Shown piece by piece: positions 35,353 to 43,440 of a DNA stretch of 64,000 bases; within the stretch, counting starts at the first letter, position 1, and each line of letters begins with the position of its first letter. The DNA lies in assembly GCF_000721495.1 (NCBI RefSeq), contig NZ_JOHY01000010.1:101526-165525 (forward strand), given 5' to 3'. This DNA comes from Streptomyces sp. NRRL F-5123. GTDB taxonomy: Bacteria; Actinomycetota; Actinomycetes; Streptomycetales; Streptomycetaceae. The position numbers and the translations under genes are program-made. Under the pieces are notes generated by a model, which saw only the letters and a list, made by a program, of their open reading frames with translations, was not told where the DNA came from and made no database searches.

Positions 35353-36710
35353 TGGCCGCCGGACTCGCCCGCGCGTCGGTACGGCACCGCCGCGGCACCT
35401 TCCTCGCCGCCTTCCTCGCGGTCTTCCTGGGCGCGGCGATCCTGATGTCCTTCGCCGCCCTGCTGGACACCGCGGGCGGCCCGCACGTCACCGGGACGGA
35501 CCGGAACACGCTCACGATCATGGCCTCGGTCGTCGGCGGCTGGGGCGTGCTCGTGGTCGCCTCCGCGGTGGCCACGACCCTCGCGGTGGCGGCCCGCCAA
35601 CGGGCGGGCGAGCTGGCCCTGCTGCGCTCGCTGGGCGCCACACCCGCGCAGACCGTACGGCTGGTGGTCGGCGAGACGGCCCTGGTGGGGCTGGCCGGGG
35701 TGCTGCTGGCGCTGCCGGTCGGCTACGGCGGCGGCTGGACGCTGCTGCACCTGCTCCAGGACACCGGCCAGGTCGGCGACGCGGTGGGCTTCCGGTTCGG
35801 CGCGTCGGCGCTCGCCGTCGGGGCGGGCGGCAGCCTGCTGGCGGCGCTCGCGGCGTCGTTCGGCACGGCGCGGCGGGCGGCCCGCCGCAGGGCCGTGGAG
35901 GCGCACCGGCAGGCGGCCGCGGGCGGCCGCCGCACCAGCCGCTTCCGGCTGGCCGCGGGCGCGCTGCTGGTGGTGGCCGGGGCGAGCTGCGCGGTGGTCA
36001 CGGCGACCGCCCTGGACGCCTCGAAGATCGAGTCGCAGTCGGTCGCGGGCGAGGCCGCGGTGCTGTCCGCGCTGGGCTTCGCGCTGCTCGCGCCCGTACT
36101 GCTGCGCGCGGTGACCGCGGCCCTGGCCCCGCTGCTGGGCGCGTTCGGGGCGCCGGGCAGGCTCGGCGTGCTGGCGGTGCGGCAGCGCGTCCAGCGGGCG
36201 GCGACCGCGGTGATGCCGATCGTGCTGTGCACGGCGATCTCCACGGGGACGCTGGCCATGCAGTCGGTGTGGAATGCGGCGCACCCGCACCTGTCCGCGG
36301 ACGACAAGGGCACGGCGACGCTCAACTACGTGGTCGTCGGCATGCTCGCGGTCTTCGCCGCGGTGATGCTGGTCAACCTGGTGGTCGCCGAAACGGCCGC
36401 CCGGCAGGGCGAGTTCGCCCAGCTGCGGCTGGCCGGTGCGACGCAGCCGCAGTTGCTGCGGCAGGTCGCCGCCGAGACGGCGCTGACGCTGGTGACGGGG
36501 CTGCTGTTCGGCACGGCCGCGGCCGCGGCGTCCGCGGTGCCGTACAGCCTGGCCGTGTCGGGTGACGTCCTGCCGGGCTCGGCGGTCGGCATCCACACGG
36601 CGGTGGTCGCCGGGGTGGCGGTGCTCGCACTGGGCGCCGCCCTCACCGCCGCCCGCCGCGCGGGCCGGGCCCCCGCGACGGTGGCCCTGCGGACGGCGGT
36701 GGCGGCGTGA
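35352..36710 (+). CDS. FtsX-like ABC permease
   Basis: A 452-residue membrane protein with two FtsX/MacB-like halves. Hydrophobic blocks lie near residues 18-45, 55-85, 100-130 and 150-175, then again at 195-225, 235-265, 320-350 and 385-445. The ATG at 35352 overlaps the ATPase stop and has GGAGG nearby. Such permeases, with their ATPase, export or mechanically transduce signals for lipids, peptides or antibiotics. It precedes a two-component system, a layout often linked to response to cell-envelope stress or antimicrobial peptides in Gram-positive bacteria. Confidence 0.9.
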   Translation: MAAGLARASVRHRRGTFLAAFLAVFLGAAILMSFAALLDTAGGPHVTGTDRNTLTIMASVVGGWGVLVVASAVATTLAVAARQRAGELALLRSLGATPAQTVRLVVGETALVGLAGVLLALPVGYGGGWTLLHLLQDTGQVGDAVGFRFGASALAVGAGGSLLAALAASFGTARRAARRRAVEAHRQAAAGGRRTSRFRLAAGALLVVAGASCAVVTATALDASKIESQSVAGEAAVLSALGFALLAPVLLRAVTAALAPLLGAFGAPGRLGVLAVRQRVQRAATAVMPIVLCTAISTGTLAMQSVWNAAHPHLSADDKGTATLNYVVVGMLAVFAAVMLVNLVVAETAARQGEFAQLRLAGATQPQLLRQVAAETALTLVTGLLFGTAAAAASAVPYSLAVSGDVLPGSAVGIHTAVVAGVAVLALGAALTAARRAGRAPATVALRTAVAA

Positions 36711-36789
36711 CGGCGGGGGGCCGCGGGGCGGGGCAGGCCGCGACGGGTCCCGTACGGCGCACCGCGGGCGTACGCACGGAGGTGTCCGC

Positions 36790-37878
36790 GTGAGCGCGGC
36801 ATTCCCTCTCTCCCGACCGGGGCGGCGGCTGCGCCGGCCCGGTTGGGGCGTTCTCCTGGTGTGGCAGGCCGTCGCCTCGGTGGTCGTCGGGGTGGTCGGC
36901 ACCCTGGTGTGGGCGCAGCTGAGCCCGATGTACTTCTGGCCGCGGTGGGTGTGGTTCGGGCTCGGCGTCAACCTGGCGCTGCAGTACGGGCTGCGCTGGG
37001 CGCTGCGCAAGCCGCGCGGGCGGCGGCGGGCGTTCGCGCTCCAACTCGCCCTGAGCGCGGTGTGGGTGGGCATCGACGTCGTGTCGTGGGCCCTGTCCGG
37101 CGGGGGCTTCTTCTGGCCGGTCTTCAGCACGCCTGTGGTGGCCGTCGCACTCGTGGTGCACGCGTGGTGGCTGCAGCGGCTGCCGCCGGCCCGCGAGCAG
37201 GAGCTGACCGAGCGGGTGGCTGCGCTGCACCGTACGCGCAGCGGCGTACTCGACGTCCAGGCCGCGGAGTTGAAACGGATCGAGCGGGATCTGCACGACG
37301 GGGCGCAGGCCCGCATGGTGTCGCTGGCGATGAACCTCGGGCTCGCGAGCGAGCTGCTGCGCCGCGACCCGGACGCGGTCGCCGCGCTGCTCGCGGAGGC
37401 GCGGGAGACGACGCTGACCGCGCTGGAGGAGCTGCGTACGGTCATGGAGGGCATCCAGCCGCCCGTGCTGGCCGACCGCGGGCTGGTCGGCGCCGTGCAG
37501 GCGGTCGCGCTGGACCTGGCGCTGCCGGTGGCGGTCGAGGCGGACGTGCCGGGCCGGCCGGAGGCACCGGTGGAGTCGGCGGTGTACTTCGCGACGACGG
37601 AGTGCCTGGCCAACGTCGTCAAGCACGCGGGTGCGACGCGTGCGTGGGTGGGCCTCGTACACCGCGCCGGTACGCTGACGGTCGTCGTCGGCGACGACGG
37701 CCGCGGCGGCGCGGCCGTGGGTGCCGGAAGCGGGCTGAGCGGGGTGGCGCGCCGGCTGGAGGTCTTCGACGGCACGCTCGCTGTGGACAGCCCGCCCGGG
37801 GGCCCGACCCGGGTCACGATGGAGGTACCGTGCGCGTTGTCATCGCCGAAGACCTCGCCCTCCTCCGGGACGGCCTGA
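36790..37878 (+). CDS. Sensor histidine kinase (NarL-type, HisKA_3)
   Basis: A 362-residue kinase with four membrane helices in the first 125 residues and little extracellular sequence, which suggests sensing in the membrane. The DHp motif is RIERDLHDGAQARM with phospho-acceptor His 169. The ATPase domain has ECLANVVKHAGA (N box) and GDDGRGG (G1 box). The GTG start at 36790 follows GGAGG. The 3' end overlaps the response-regulator gene by 49 bases. It should phosphorylate that regulator and probably controls the ABC exporter upstream. Confidence 0.92.
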   Translation: MSAAFPLSRPGRRLRRPGWGVLLVWQAVASVVVGVVGTLVWAQLSPMYFWPRWVWFGLGVNLALQYGLRWALRKPRGRRRAFALQLALSAVWVGIDVVSWALSGGGFFWPVFSTPVVAVALVVHAWWLQRLPPAREQELTERVAALHRTRSGVLDVQAAELKRIERDLHDGAQARMVSLAMNLGLASELLRRDPDAVAALLAEARETTLTALEELRTVMEGIQPPVLADRGLVGAVQAVALDLALPVAVEADVPGRPEAPVESAVYFATTECLANVVKHAGATRAWVGLVHRAGTLTVVVGDDGRGGAAVGAGSGLSGVARRLEVFDGTLAVDSPPGGPTRVTMEVPCALSSPKTSPSSGTA

Positions 37879-38489
37879 CCCGCCTGCTGGAGGCGCACGA
37901 CTTCGAGGTGGTGGCCGCGGTCGGCGACCCGGAGGCGCTGTCGCAGGCGCTGGCCCGCGCGGAGGTGGACGTCGCGGTCGTGGACGTCCGGATGCCGCCG
38001 ACGTACAGCAACGAGGGGCTGGTCGCGGCCCTCGCCGCGCGCGAACGCCGCCCGGGGCTCCCGGTGGTGGTGCTCAGCCAGTACGTCGAGCAGCTCTACG
38101 CACGGGAGTTGCTCAGCTCGGGCGAGGGCGCGATCGGCTACCTGCTCAAGGACCGGGTGGGCAACGTCCCGGACTTCGTCGAGGCGGTACGGCAGGTGGC
38201 CAGGGGCGCGACGGTGCTGGACCCGAAGGTCGTCTCGGCGATGGTCTCCCGGCTGGAGGCGACGGGGCCCATGTCCCGGCTCACCCCGCGCGAGCGCGAG
38301 GTGCTGTCGCTGATGGCGCAGGGCCGTTCCAACGCGGGCGTCGCCGCGGCCCTGGTCGTCACGGAGAACGCCGTGAGCAAGCACATCAACAGCATCTTCG
38401 CGAAGCTGGACCTGCCGACCGCCTCCGACGACAACCGCCGGGTGCTCGCGGTCCTCGAATACCTGCGGACCGAGGGCGGGCTCAGCTGA
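37830..38489 (+). CDS. Response regulator, NarL/LuxR family
   Basis: A 219-residue regulator. The receiver domain has the acidic pair ED (7-8), phospho-acceptor D52 in VVDVRMP and switch Lys 107 in LLKDR. The LuxR-type helix-turn-helix is at the C-terminus (LTPREREVLSLMAQGRSN, then VSKHINSIFAKL). The GTG start at 37830 follows GGAGG directly and lies inside the kinase gene by 49 bases, so translation is coupled. Likely targets are the ABC exporter genes; no operator is evident. It converges with the next gene, overlapping by eight bases. Confidence 0.93.
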   Translation: MRVVIAEDLALLRDGLTRLLEAHDFEVVAAVGDPEALSQALARAEVDVAVVDVRMPPTYSNEGLVAALAARERRPGLPVVVLSQYVEQLYARELLSSGEGAIGYLLKDRVGNVPDFVEAVRQVARGATVLDPKVVSAMVSRLEATGPMSRLTPREREVLSLMAQGRSNAGVAAALVVTENAVSKHINSIFAKLDLPTASDDNRRVLAVLEYLRTEGGLS

Positions 38490-39528
38490 CGCCGGCCAAC
38501 TCCCCCCGCATCTCCCACGCTTCGAGCGGGAAGGCCAGCTCCTTGGCCTCGCCCAGCAGCCCGACCACCCGCGCCTGCTCCTCGAAGGCGGCGGCGCCCG
38601 GGCCCCCGGAGGCGAAGTCGGCGTAGGCGCGCAGCACGAACTCCGTCAGCGCGTCGTCGCGGAAGACCGCGCGCGGCTCGGGCGGTACGTCCCGTACGAG
38701 CAGGCGCAGTTGGGCGTAGTGGTCGGAGGCCTCGGCGGGGTAGTGGCCGATCGCGGTGCCCTGGTCGAAGCGCAGCGTGATCCGGCGTTCGCGCACGGGC
38801 GAGGTGAGGTCGGAGCGGATGACGCCGCGGACTCCGCCGTGGTGCGCGAGGCGCAGGGTGGCGCCGCCGAGCCGGGGCAGCCGCCGCCCGTTGACGTCCA
38901 GGTCGGTGCAGATCGCGCCCGCCACGTCGGCGTCCCCGGCAAGCCGCAGCAGGACGCCCATCGCGTGCGGGATCTCGACGTCGAAGGCGGTCGGGTGCCC
39001 GGAGCCGGCGAGCGAGCGCCGGAAGCGCGGCTTGCTCTGGACGACGGAGATCTGCCGCAGCGCGCCCAGCGCGGACCGCTCCCGGACGAGCACGGTCAGC
39101 CGGTCGGTGAGCGTGCTGGCCAACCAGGGTGCGACGACGGCGACTTGCACGTCCGGACCGCGCAGCAACTCCAGCAGCCGCGCGAGGTCGCGCGGCCCGG
39201 AGGCGAGCGGCATCTCCACCAGCAGCCTGCGGAAGCCGAGTTCGAGCAGCTCCTCGATCAGCTCGACCCGCGCGACCGGCGGCGTGCAGACGTGCACGAC
39301 CGTACGCCCGGGGTCCAGCACGCGCCGGGCCTGCGCGAGCGAGGCCACCGTGTGCACGCCCTCCGCCGTGTGGCGGGCGCGGGCCGCGGCGTCCCGGTCG
39401 AAGGCGGCCACGGGGCCGGGCGCGAACCAACGCGGCTGCCGCTCCCGGGCCTTGGCCAGGACCGGCAGATGGAGGCCCGCCCCCGCCCGGCCCAGGCCGA
39501 CGACCATCGTGTGCAGCATCTCCGGCAT
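38482..39528 (-). CDS. Gfo/Idh/MocA family oxidoreductase
   Basis: A 348-residue protein with an N-terminal Rossmann fold (TMVVGLGRAGAGLHLPVL), a VHVCTPP motif and RRLLVEMPLA, matching the Gfo/Idh/MocA group of NAD(P)-dependent sugar or cyclitol dehydrogenases. The substrate is unknown. The ATG at 39528 is preferred, with GGAAGG upstream. A promoter candidate (TTGACT-N18-CAGGCT) lies at 39656-39627. It sits next to the cyclodipeptide cluster, on the same strand as the oxidase pair but 318 bp from it, so membership in the cluster is uncertain. Confidence 0.82.
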   Translation of the reverse strand: MPEMLHTMVVGLGRAGAGLHLPVLAKARERQPRWFAPGPVAAFDRDAAARARHTAEGVHTVASLAQARRVLDPGRTVVHVCTPPVARVELIEELLELGFRRLLVEMPLASGPRDLARLLELLRGPDVQVAVVAPWLASTLTDRLTVLVRERSALGALRQISVVQSKPRFRRSLAGSGHPTAFDVEIPHAMGVLLRLAGDADVAGAICTDLDVNGRRLPRLGGATLRLAHHGGVRGVIRSDLTSPVRERRITLRFDQGTAIGHYPAEASDHYAQLRLLVRDVPPEPRAVFRDDALTEFVLRAYADFASGGPGAAAFEEQARVVGLLGEAKELAFPLEAWEMRGELAGVS

Positions 39529-39626
39529 GTCCGGCAACAACCTTCCGTAGCGTTCCGCCCTCACGGGGGCGGTGTTCCGTCGAACCAGCGGTGCCCGGTC
39601 GCAGGAGATCCGGGACAACGCGGGCC

Positions 39627-39656
39627 AGCCTGCGCGCCCGAACCGGACGAAGTCAA
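39627..39656 (-). promoter_or_regulatory. Candidate promoter upstream of the Gfo/Idh/MocA gene
   Basis: On the minus strand, TTGACT (39656-39651) and CAGGCT (39632-39627) are 18 bases apart. This would give a leader of about 90 bases. The rest of the 39529-39846 gap holds no recognised gene. Weak evidence, based on consensus only. Confidence 0.35.
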
Positions 39657-39846
39657 CGAAACGCGCCGGTCGCGCCCTTTTCACAGGAAACAACCCAAGA
39701 GGCTTGCCGCGTACCGGTGTTCGCCGCCCCCGCGGACGTGGGCCGGGGCGATGCGCCGCGGACCTGCCCGGCCGACCCCGAGGGCCGCGGATTCTGCACC
39801 CTCTTTCCGTCCTGGCCCCCGACCCCCCGCCGCCGTGCGGCCCGGC

Positions 39847-40182
39847 TCACGGGCGCGGGAGCAGGTCCACGTCCCGTCCCCGGTCGCACAGCACCTCCGC
39901 GAGGCGGTCGCACGCCGAGTCCAGCAGCGTGTTGATGTCCCCGCAGCCGCCTATCGGCCCGGTCATGAACGCCTCCAGCTCGGTGCGCAGCCCGGTGACG
40001 GCCGGGTCCTGCCCGCCCAGCCCCTCGACAAGGGCCAGCGTGCGCCGGGCGGCGTCCAGGCACCGCGCCTGGCCGTACACGGCCGGCTCGTCCGCCAGTC
40101 CGCGCCCGCTGCTGAGCAGGAAGGCCGCCAGCAGCAGCAGTTCCTCCCGCATACGGCCGCTGTCACTGCTCCCATGTGTCAT
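39847..40182 (-). CDS. Small AlbB-like (DUF6092-type) subunit of a cyclic dipeptide oxidase
   Basis: A 111-residue acidic, Cys-containing soluble protein beginning MTHGSSDSG, with no signal peptide. Size, gene order and its 20-base overlap with the end of the nitroreductase-like gene match AlbB of the albonoursin pathway. There, AlbB is needed with AlbA to form the cyclic dipeptide oxidase that introduces double bonds into diketopiperazines. Membership in DUF6092 is from memory and uncertain. The ATG at 40182 has GAGG eight bases upstream; a GTG/ATG slightly upstream is possible. It is the terminal gene of the leftward unit in the cyclodipeptide-terpene cluster. Confidence 0.65.
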   Translation of the reverse strand: MTHGSSDSGRMREELLLLAAFLLSSGRGLADEPAVYGQARCLDAARRTLALVEGLGGQDPAVTGLRTELEAFMTGPIGGCGDINTLLDSACDRLAEVLCDRGRDVDLLPRP

Positions 40183-40804
40183 GTCTGAGCACCTCGTTCC
40201 GGTCACGTCGGTCGGTCGGGCGCAGCGGCCCGGCGGGGTGGCCGACCGGCACCAGCAGCACGGGGTCGAGGTGTGCGGGGAGCCGGAGGACCGTCCGCAC
40301 CGGCCCCTCGCGGAAGCCGCCGACGGGGCAGCCGCCGAGCCCGAGGGCGTGGGCTGCCAGCAGCAGGTTCTCCACGGCCATGGCCACGCACAGCAGCCCC
40401 ATGTCCCAGCCGCCTTCCCCGGGCCCGCGTTCGTCGACCGGCCGGGACCGGTCGAAACAGGCGGCGACGACGAGCGGCGGCGTGCCGATGATCCCGGGGG
40501 CGAACGCGCCGAGCAGGCGCAGCGTCCGCCGCTCGCGCACGGCGACGAAGGCCCACGCCTGCTTGTTGGAGGCCGTGGGCGCCGCGAGCATCGCGCTCAC
40601 GAGCATCTCCAGGACCTCGTCGTCGACCTGCCGGCCGGTGTACTGCCTGACGACACTTCGGCTCCGCAGTACGCGCAGCACCGCGTCCGCCGAGCCCGCC
40701 GGACCCGCCGGACCTGCCGGACCCGCGTCCACCGCGTCCACGAGCGCGCGGCCCGCACGCTCCTCGCGCACCCGGAGTGACGCCCCAAGGGAGATATCAG
40801 CCAC
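40163..40804 (-). CDS. Nitroreductase-family flavoprotein, AlbA-like cyclic dipeptide oxidase subunit
   Basis: A 213-residue FMN-dependent nitroreductase-fold protein: RSRSVVRQYTGRQVDDEVL and APTASNKQAWAFVAV near the N-terminus, and GGCPVGGFREG near the C-terminus. In the albonoursin cluster, AlbA has this fold and, with AlbB, dehydrogenates the alpha-beta bonds of cyclo-dipeptides. Here the 3' end overlaps the small partner gene by 20 bases, as in that system. The GTG start at 40804 begins the conserved part. The gene is divergent from the methyltransferase, sharing a 63-bp promoter region. An ordinary nitroreductase is the alternative; the neighbouring synthase makes the oxidase role more likely. 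Confidence 0.75.
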   Translation of the reverse strand: MADISLGASLRVREERAGRALVDAVDAGPAGPAGPAGSADAVLRVLRSRSVVRQYTGRQVDDEVLEMLVSAMLAAPTASNKQAWAFVAVRERRTLRLLGAFAPGIIGTPPLVVAACFDRSRPVDERGPGEGGWDMGLLCVAMAVENLLLAAHALGLGGCPVGGFREGPVRTVLRLPAHLDPVLLVPVGHPAGPLRPTDRRDRNEVLRHDTWEQ

Positions 40805-40833
40805 TTCACTAACTGTACGTGATGAGATAGAGC
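40805..40833 (+). promoter_or_regulatory. Candidate promoter for the methyltransferase-cyclase-CDPS-prenyltransferase operon
   Basis: TTCACT (40805-40810) and TAGAGC (40828-40833) are 17 bases apart on the plus strand, with GGGAG before the methyltransferase ATG at 40868. The same 63-bp segment must hold the promoter of the divergent oxidase pair, so both arms may be co-regulated. A short TCAC-N9-GTGA inverted repeat overlaps the box. Weak consensus. Confidence 0.4.
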
Positions 40834-40867
40834 AAATACGCTCAAGGCAGACAGGGAGTCTTTCCGG

Positions 40868-41752
40868 ATGCAGCAGCAGACCACGGCGGCCCGTGCCCCC
40901 GGCGCCCCCGCCGTCCTCCCGCCTCCCGGACAGGGCGGCGAGGGGGACGGGGACGGCATCGGCGGCCTCTACGACAAGGTGTCGCACATCCTGTCCGGCC
41001 CCTACGGAGGGAATCTGCACATCGGCCTGTGGGCCGAGCCCCGCGAGGACGACACGCTCCCCCGGGCCGCCGACCGGATGACCGACCTGGTCGCCGACCA
41101 CCTGATGCTCTCGCGCGGGCAGCACCTGCTGGACGTCGGCTCGGGCACCGGCGCACCGGCCCTGCGCATCGCGCGCCGGCACGGTGTCGAGGTCACCGGA
41201 GTGTCCGTCAGCGCCGTGGAGACGGACCGGGCCACCGCGCTGGCCCGCGCCGAGGGGCTCGCCGAGCGCGTCCGGTTCGAGCGCGCCGACGCCCTGGCGC
41301 TGCCGTACGGCGCCGGATCCTTCGACGCGGCCTGCGCGGTGGAGTCGATGAGCCATATCCGCGACCGCGCCGGTGCGCTGGCGCAGATCCGCCGGGTCCT
41401 GCGTCCGGGCGGGCGCCTGGTGGTCGCCGACGGAATGCTGCTGCCCCCGCAGGGCCCGCGCCCGCGGGAGGCACGGGCGCTCGACGCCGGCCCGGCGATG
41501 CACCTGCCGCCCACGCTGGAGGGATGGCGTACGGAGCTGCGGGAGAGCGGGCTGACCCCGCTGGAAGCCGTCGACCTCAGCGACCACTGGCGTCACTCGG
41601 CGGCCCAGATGCTCCGGCTGATGGCCGAGGCGCGCGGGGAGTTCGAACGGGCCATCGGCGCCGAGGAGTTCGGTGCGGCCCTCGCGGGGCTGGAGCAGTT
41701 CTGCGGCCATCCGGATCTGGGTTACGTCCTGCTCGTCGCCGCGCGGAACTGA
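40868..41752 (+). CDS. SAM-dependent small-molecule methyltransferase (cyclodipeptide cluster)
   Basis: A 294-residue class I methyltransferase. After a Pro/Gly-rich start of about 30 residues comes YDKVSHILSGPYGGNLHIGLW, a segment shared with secondary-metabolite methyltransferases. SAM-binding motif I is LLDVGSGTGAPALRIA, and further motifs are FDAACAVESMSHI and LRPGGRLVVAD. It would place a methyl group on the diketopiperazine or its terpenoid adduct; N- or O-methylation cannot be told. It opens the rightward operon, followed by the cyclase (35 bp), CDPS and prenyltransferase. Confidence 0.88.
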   Translation: MQQQTTAARAPGAPAVLPPPGQGGEGDGDGIGGLYDKVSHILSGPYGGNLHIGLWAEPREDDTLPRAADRMTDLVADHLMLSRGQHLLDVGSGTGAPALRIARRHGVEVTGVSVSAVETDRATALARAEGLAERVRFERADALALPYGAGSFDAACAVESMSHIRDRAGALAQIRRVLRPGGRLVVADGMLLPPQGPRPREARALDAGPAMHLPPTLEGWRTELRESGLTPLEAVDLSDHWRHSAAQMLRLMAEARGEFERAIGAEEFGAALAGLEQFCGHPDLGYVLLVAARN

Positions 41753-41787
41753 GCCGGGGTCCCCATGTCACAGCATCGGGAGTCCAC

Positions 41788-42504
41788 ATGTCACAGCAGA
41801 TGACACCGGTCACGGCCATGATCGCGACGGCGAACATGCTGTGGGCGGTCGTCTACGTGCTGATCATCCGGGCCGGGCTGCGCGACCGCACCTACGGCAT
41901 GCCGATCGTGGCACTGTGGCTGAACCTCTCCTGGGAGGGGAACTTCTCCTTCGTGCGCCCGCAGCCCGGAGCGCTGTGGGTGACGAACGTGGTCTGGTTC
42001 CTGCTGGACTGCGGCATCCTGTGGACGGCGCTGCGCTACGGCCACCGGGAGTTCCCCTGGCTGCCGCGGTGGGGGTACGTCCTCGGCCTCGCGCTGACCG
42101 GCGCGTGCTGCTGGACCGGCATGGAGGCGGCGCTGCGCCAGCTCGAACGCGCCGGCGGCATCGAGACGGCGGGCACGTACACCGGTTTCGGCGCGCAGTT
42201 GGTGATGTCGTGCCTGTTCCCGGCCATGCTGATGGCCCGGCGGTCCACGTCCGGCCAGTCGACCGCCATCGGGGTGTGCCGGCTGGTGGCCGACGCCGGA
42301 GCGGTGGCCGGCGGGGTGGTCTGGCTGCGGAACGGCACCGTGGTCGGCGGTCCGGTCCTGCCGGTCGTCTTCACCCTCGCGATCGTCCTGGACCTCGCCT
42401 ACGTGGCCGGCGTGTCCGCCGTGCGGCGGGCCGAGCGGCGCGTTCCGGCCGCCGTCGCCCCGGATCCGGCCGCAGGCGCCCCCGTCGTGCTGGGAGGCGG
42501 GTGA
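41788..42504 (+). CDS. Membrane terpene cyclase, Pyr4/PaxB-like (DmtA-type)
   Basis: A 238-residue integral membrane protein with seven predicted helices. Size and helix pattern match the fungal Pyr4/PaxB cyclases and the bacterial DmtA proteins of drimentine biosynthesis. The acidic residues essential in Pyr4 (E63, D218) have plausible counterparts here: E50 in ALWLNLSWEGNF and D202 in AIVLDLAYV. It would protonate and cyclise the farnesyl chain of a prenylated cyclodipeptide to a drimane-like bicycle. An 11-bp repeat (ATGTCACAGCA) occurs at 41765 and at the start codon, 41788; only the second is in frame. Start, length and context all support the call; no catalytic test is possible here. 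Confidence 0.82.
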   Translation: MSQQMTPVTAMIATANMLWAVVYVLIIRAGLRDRTYGMPIVALWLNLSWEGNFSFVRPQPGALWVTNVVWFLLDCGILWTALRYGHREFPWLPRWGYVLGLALTGACCWTGMEAALRQLERAGGIETAGTYTGFGAQLVMSCLFPAMLMARRSTSGQSTAIGVCRLVADAGAVAGGVVWLRNGTVVGGPVLPVVFTLAIVLDLAYVAGVSAVRRAERRVPAAVAPDPAAGAPVVLGGG

Positions 42505-42648
42505 GCTGCTGCGAGGCGTCCCGCACGGCAGTCGGGTGAGGCCTGTCACCCACGTGCCGGACCGCCGCACACCGGTAGTGGCAGGCGGGGAAAGTCCTGG
42601 TATATCCCTGTAGTCGTCGCGTCAGCCGCCCGTATCAGGAAGCGCTCT

Positions 42649-43440
42649 ATGACCAGCAGGACCGAAACCAGCGTGCCGATCCCGGAGTCGTCGGAGCCGC
42701 CTGAGCCCTCGTTCGGCGTCGAGCCCCTCACCGGCAACTGCCGACGGGTCTTCGACCGGGGCGAGCACGCCCTGATCGGAGTGAGCCCCGGCAACAGCTA
42801 CTTCAGCGAGGAGCTGCTGACCGGTCTCCTCCGCTGGACCGCCCTGCGCTTCGACCGGATCGACGTCGTGATCCCCGACAGCGCGCGGCGGGAGACGTTC
42901 CTGGCCCTCGGCTACGCTCCCGAGCGCGCCCGGAAGAAGTCGTGGGAGGAGGCGTCCCGCATCCGCAACCGGGTGCTGCGCGCGTGGGAGGCGGCCGGGG
43001 TGACCAGCCGGCCCTTCGCCGCCCACCGGCTGTCCCGCCTCACCGAGCACCCCGCCTACCAGGCGCTGCTGCACCGCACCGAGCAGGAGTGGGCGAAGGG
43101 CTCGGTCCTGCGGGAGTCCTACCTGGCGGCCGCCCGGTCGGTGCTGCACGGGCTGTTGAAAGGTGCCGCGCCCACCCAGGAGCAAGCCGAGCTGGCGGCC
43201 CGTCACCTGATCGCGGAGACCCCGCTGCTGATCGGTGCCCCGGACGTCTTCGGCGTCGCGAGTTCGGCCGCTTTTTACCACAAGCGCATCGACTTCATCG
43301 ACGCCGTCTACGCCGGGCACACTTCCCTGGACGCCCATCCGGACCAGGGGTTCGTCATCGTCCAACGGGAGCCTGCCGAGGCCCCGGCGCCCGCGCCCGC
43401 TTCCGTCCAGGCTGTGGCCGGCCCCCGGCTGCTTCCGTGA
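42649..43440 (+). CDS. Cyclodipeptide synthase (CDPS), NYH subfamily
   Basis: A 263-residue CDPS that joins two aminoacyl-tRNAs into a cyclic dipeptide. The region RGEHALIGVSPGNSYFS matches AlbC closely, giving catalytic Ser 46 (AlbC S37) and Asn 49 (N40). FYHKRIDF gives Tyr 210 and His 211 (AlbC Y202, H203), defining the NYH group. The AlbC Y178/E182 pair aligns to His 186/Glu 190, so the usually conserved Tyr is replaced. The ATG at 42649 follows AGGAAG. The product may contain Trp, since drimentine-type prenyltransferases act on Trp diketopiperazines, but specificity cannot be read here. The next gene overlaps by four bases. Confidence 0.93.
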   Translation: MTSRTETSVPIPESSEPPEPSFGVEPLTGNCRRVFDRGEHALIGVSPGNSYFSEELLTGLLRWTALRFDRIDVVIPDSARRETFLALGYAPERARKKSWEEASRIRNRVLRAWEAAGVTSRPFAAHRLSRLTEHPAYQALLHRTEQEWAKGSVLRESYLAAARSVLHGLLKGAAPTQEQAELAARHLIAETPLLIGAPDVFGVASSAAFYHKRIDFIDAVYAGHTSLDAHPDQGFVIVQREPAEAPAPAPASVQAVAGPRLLP

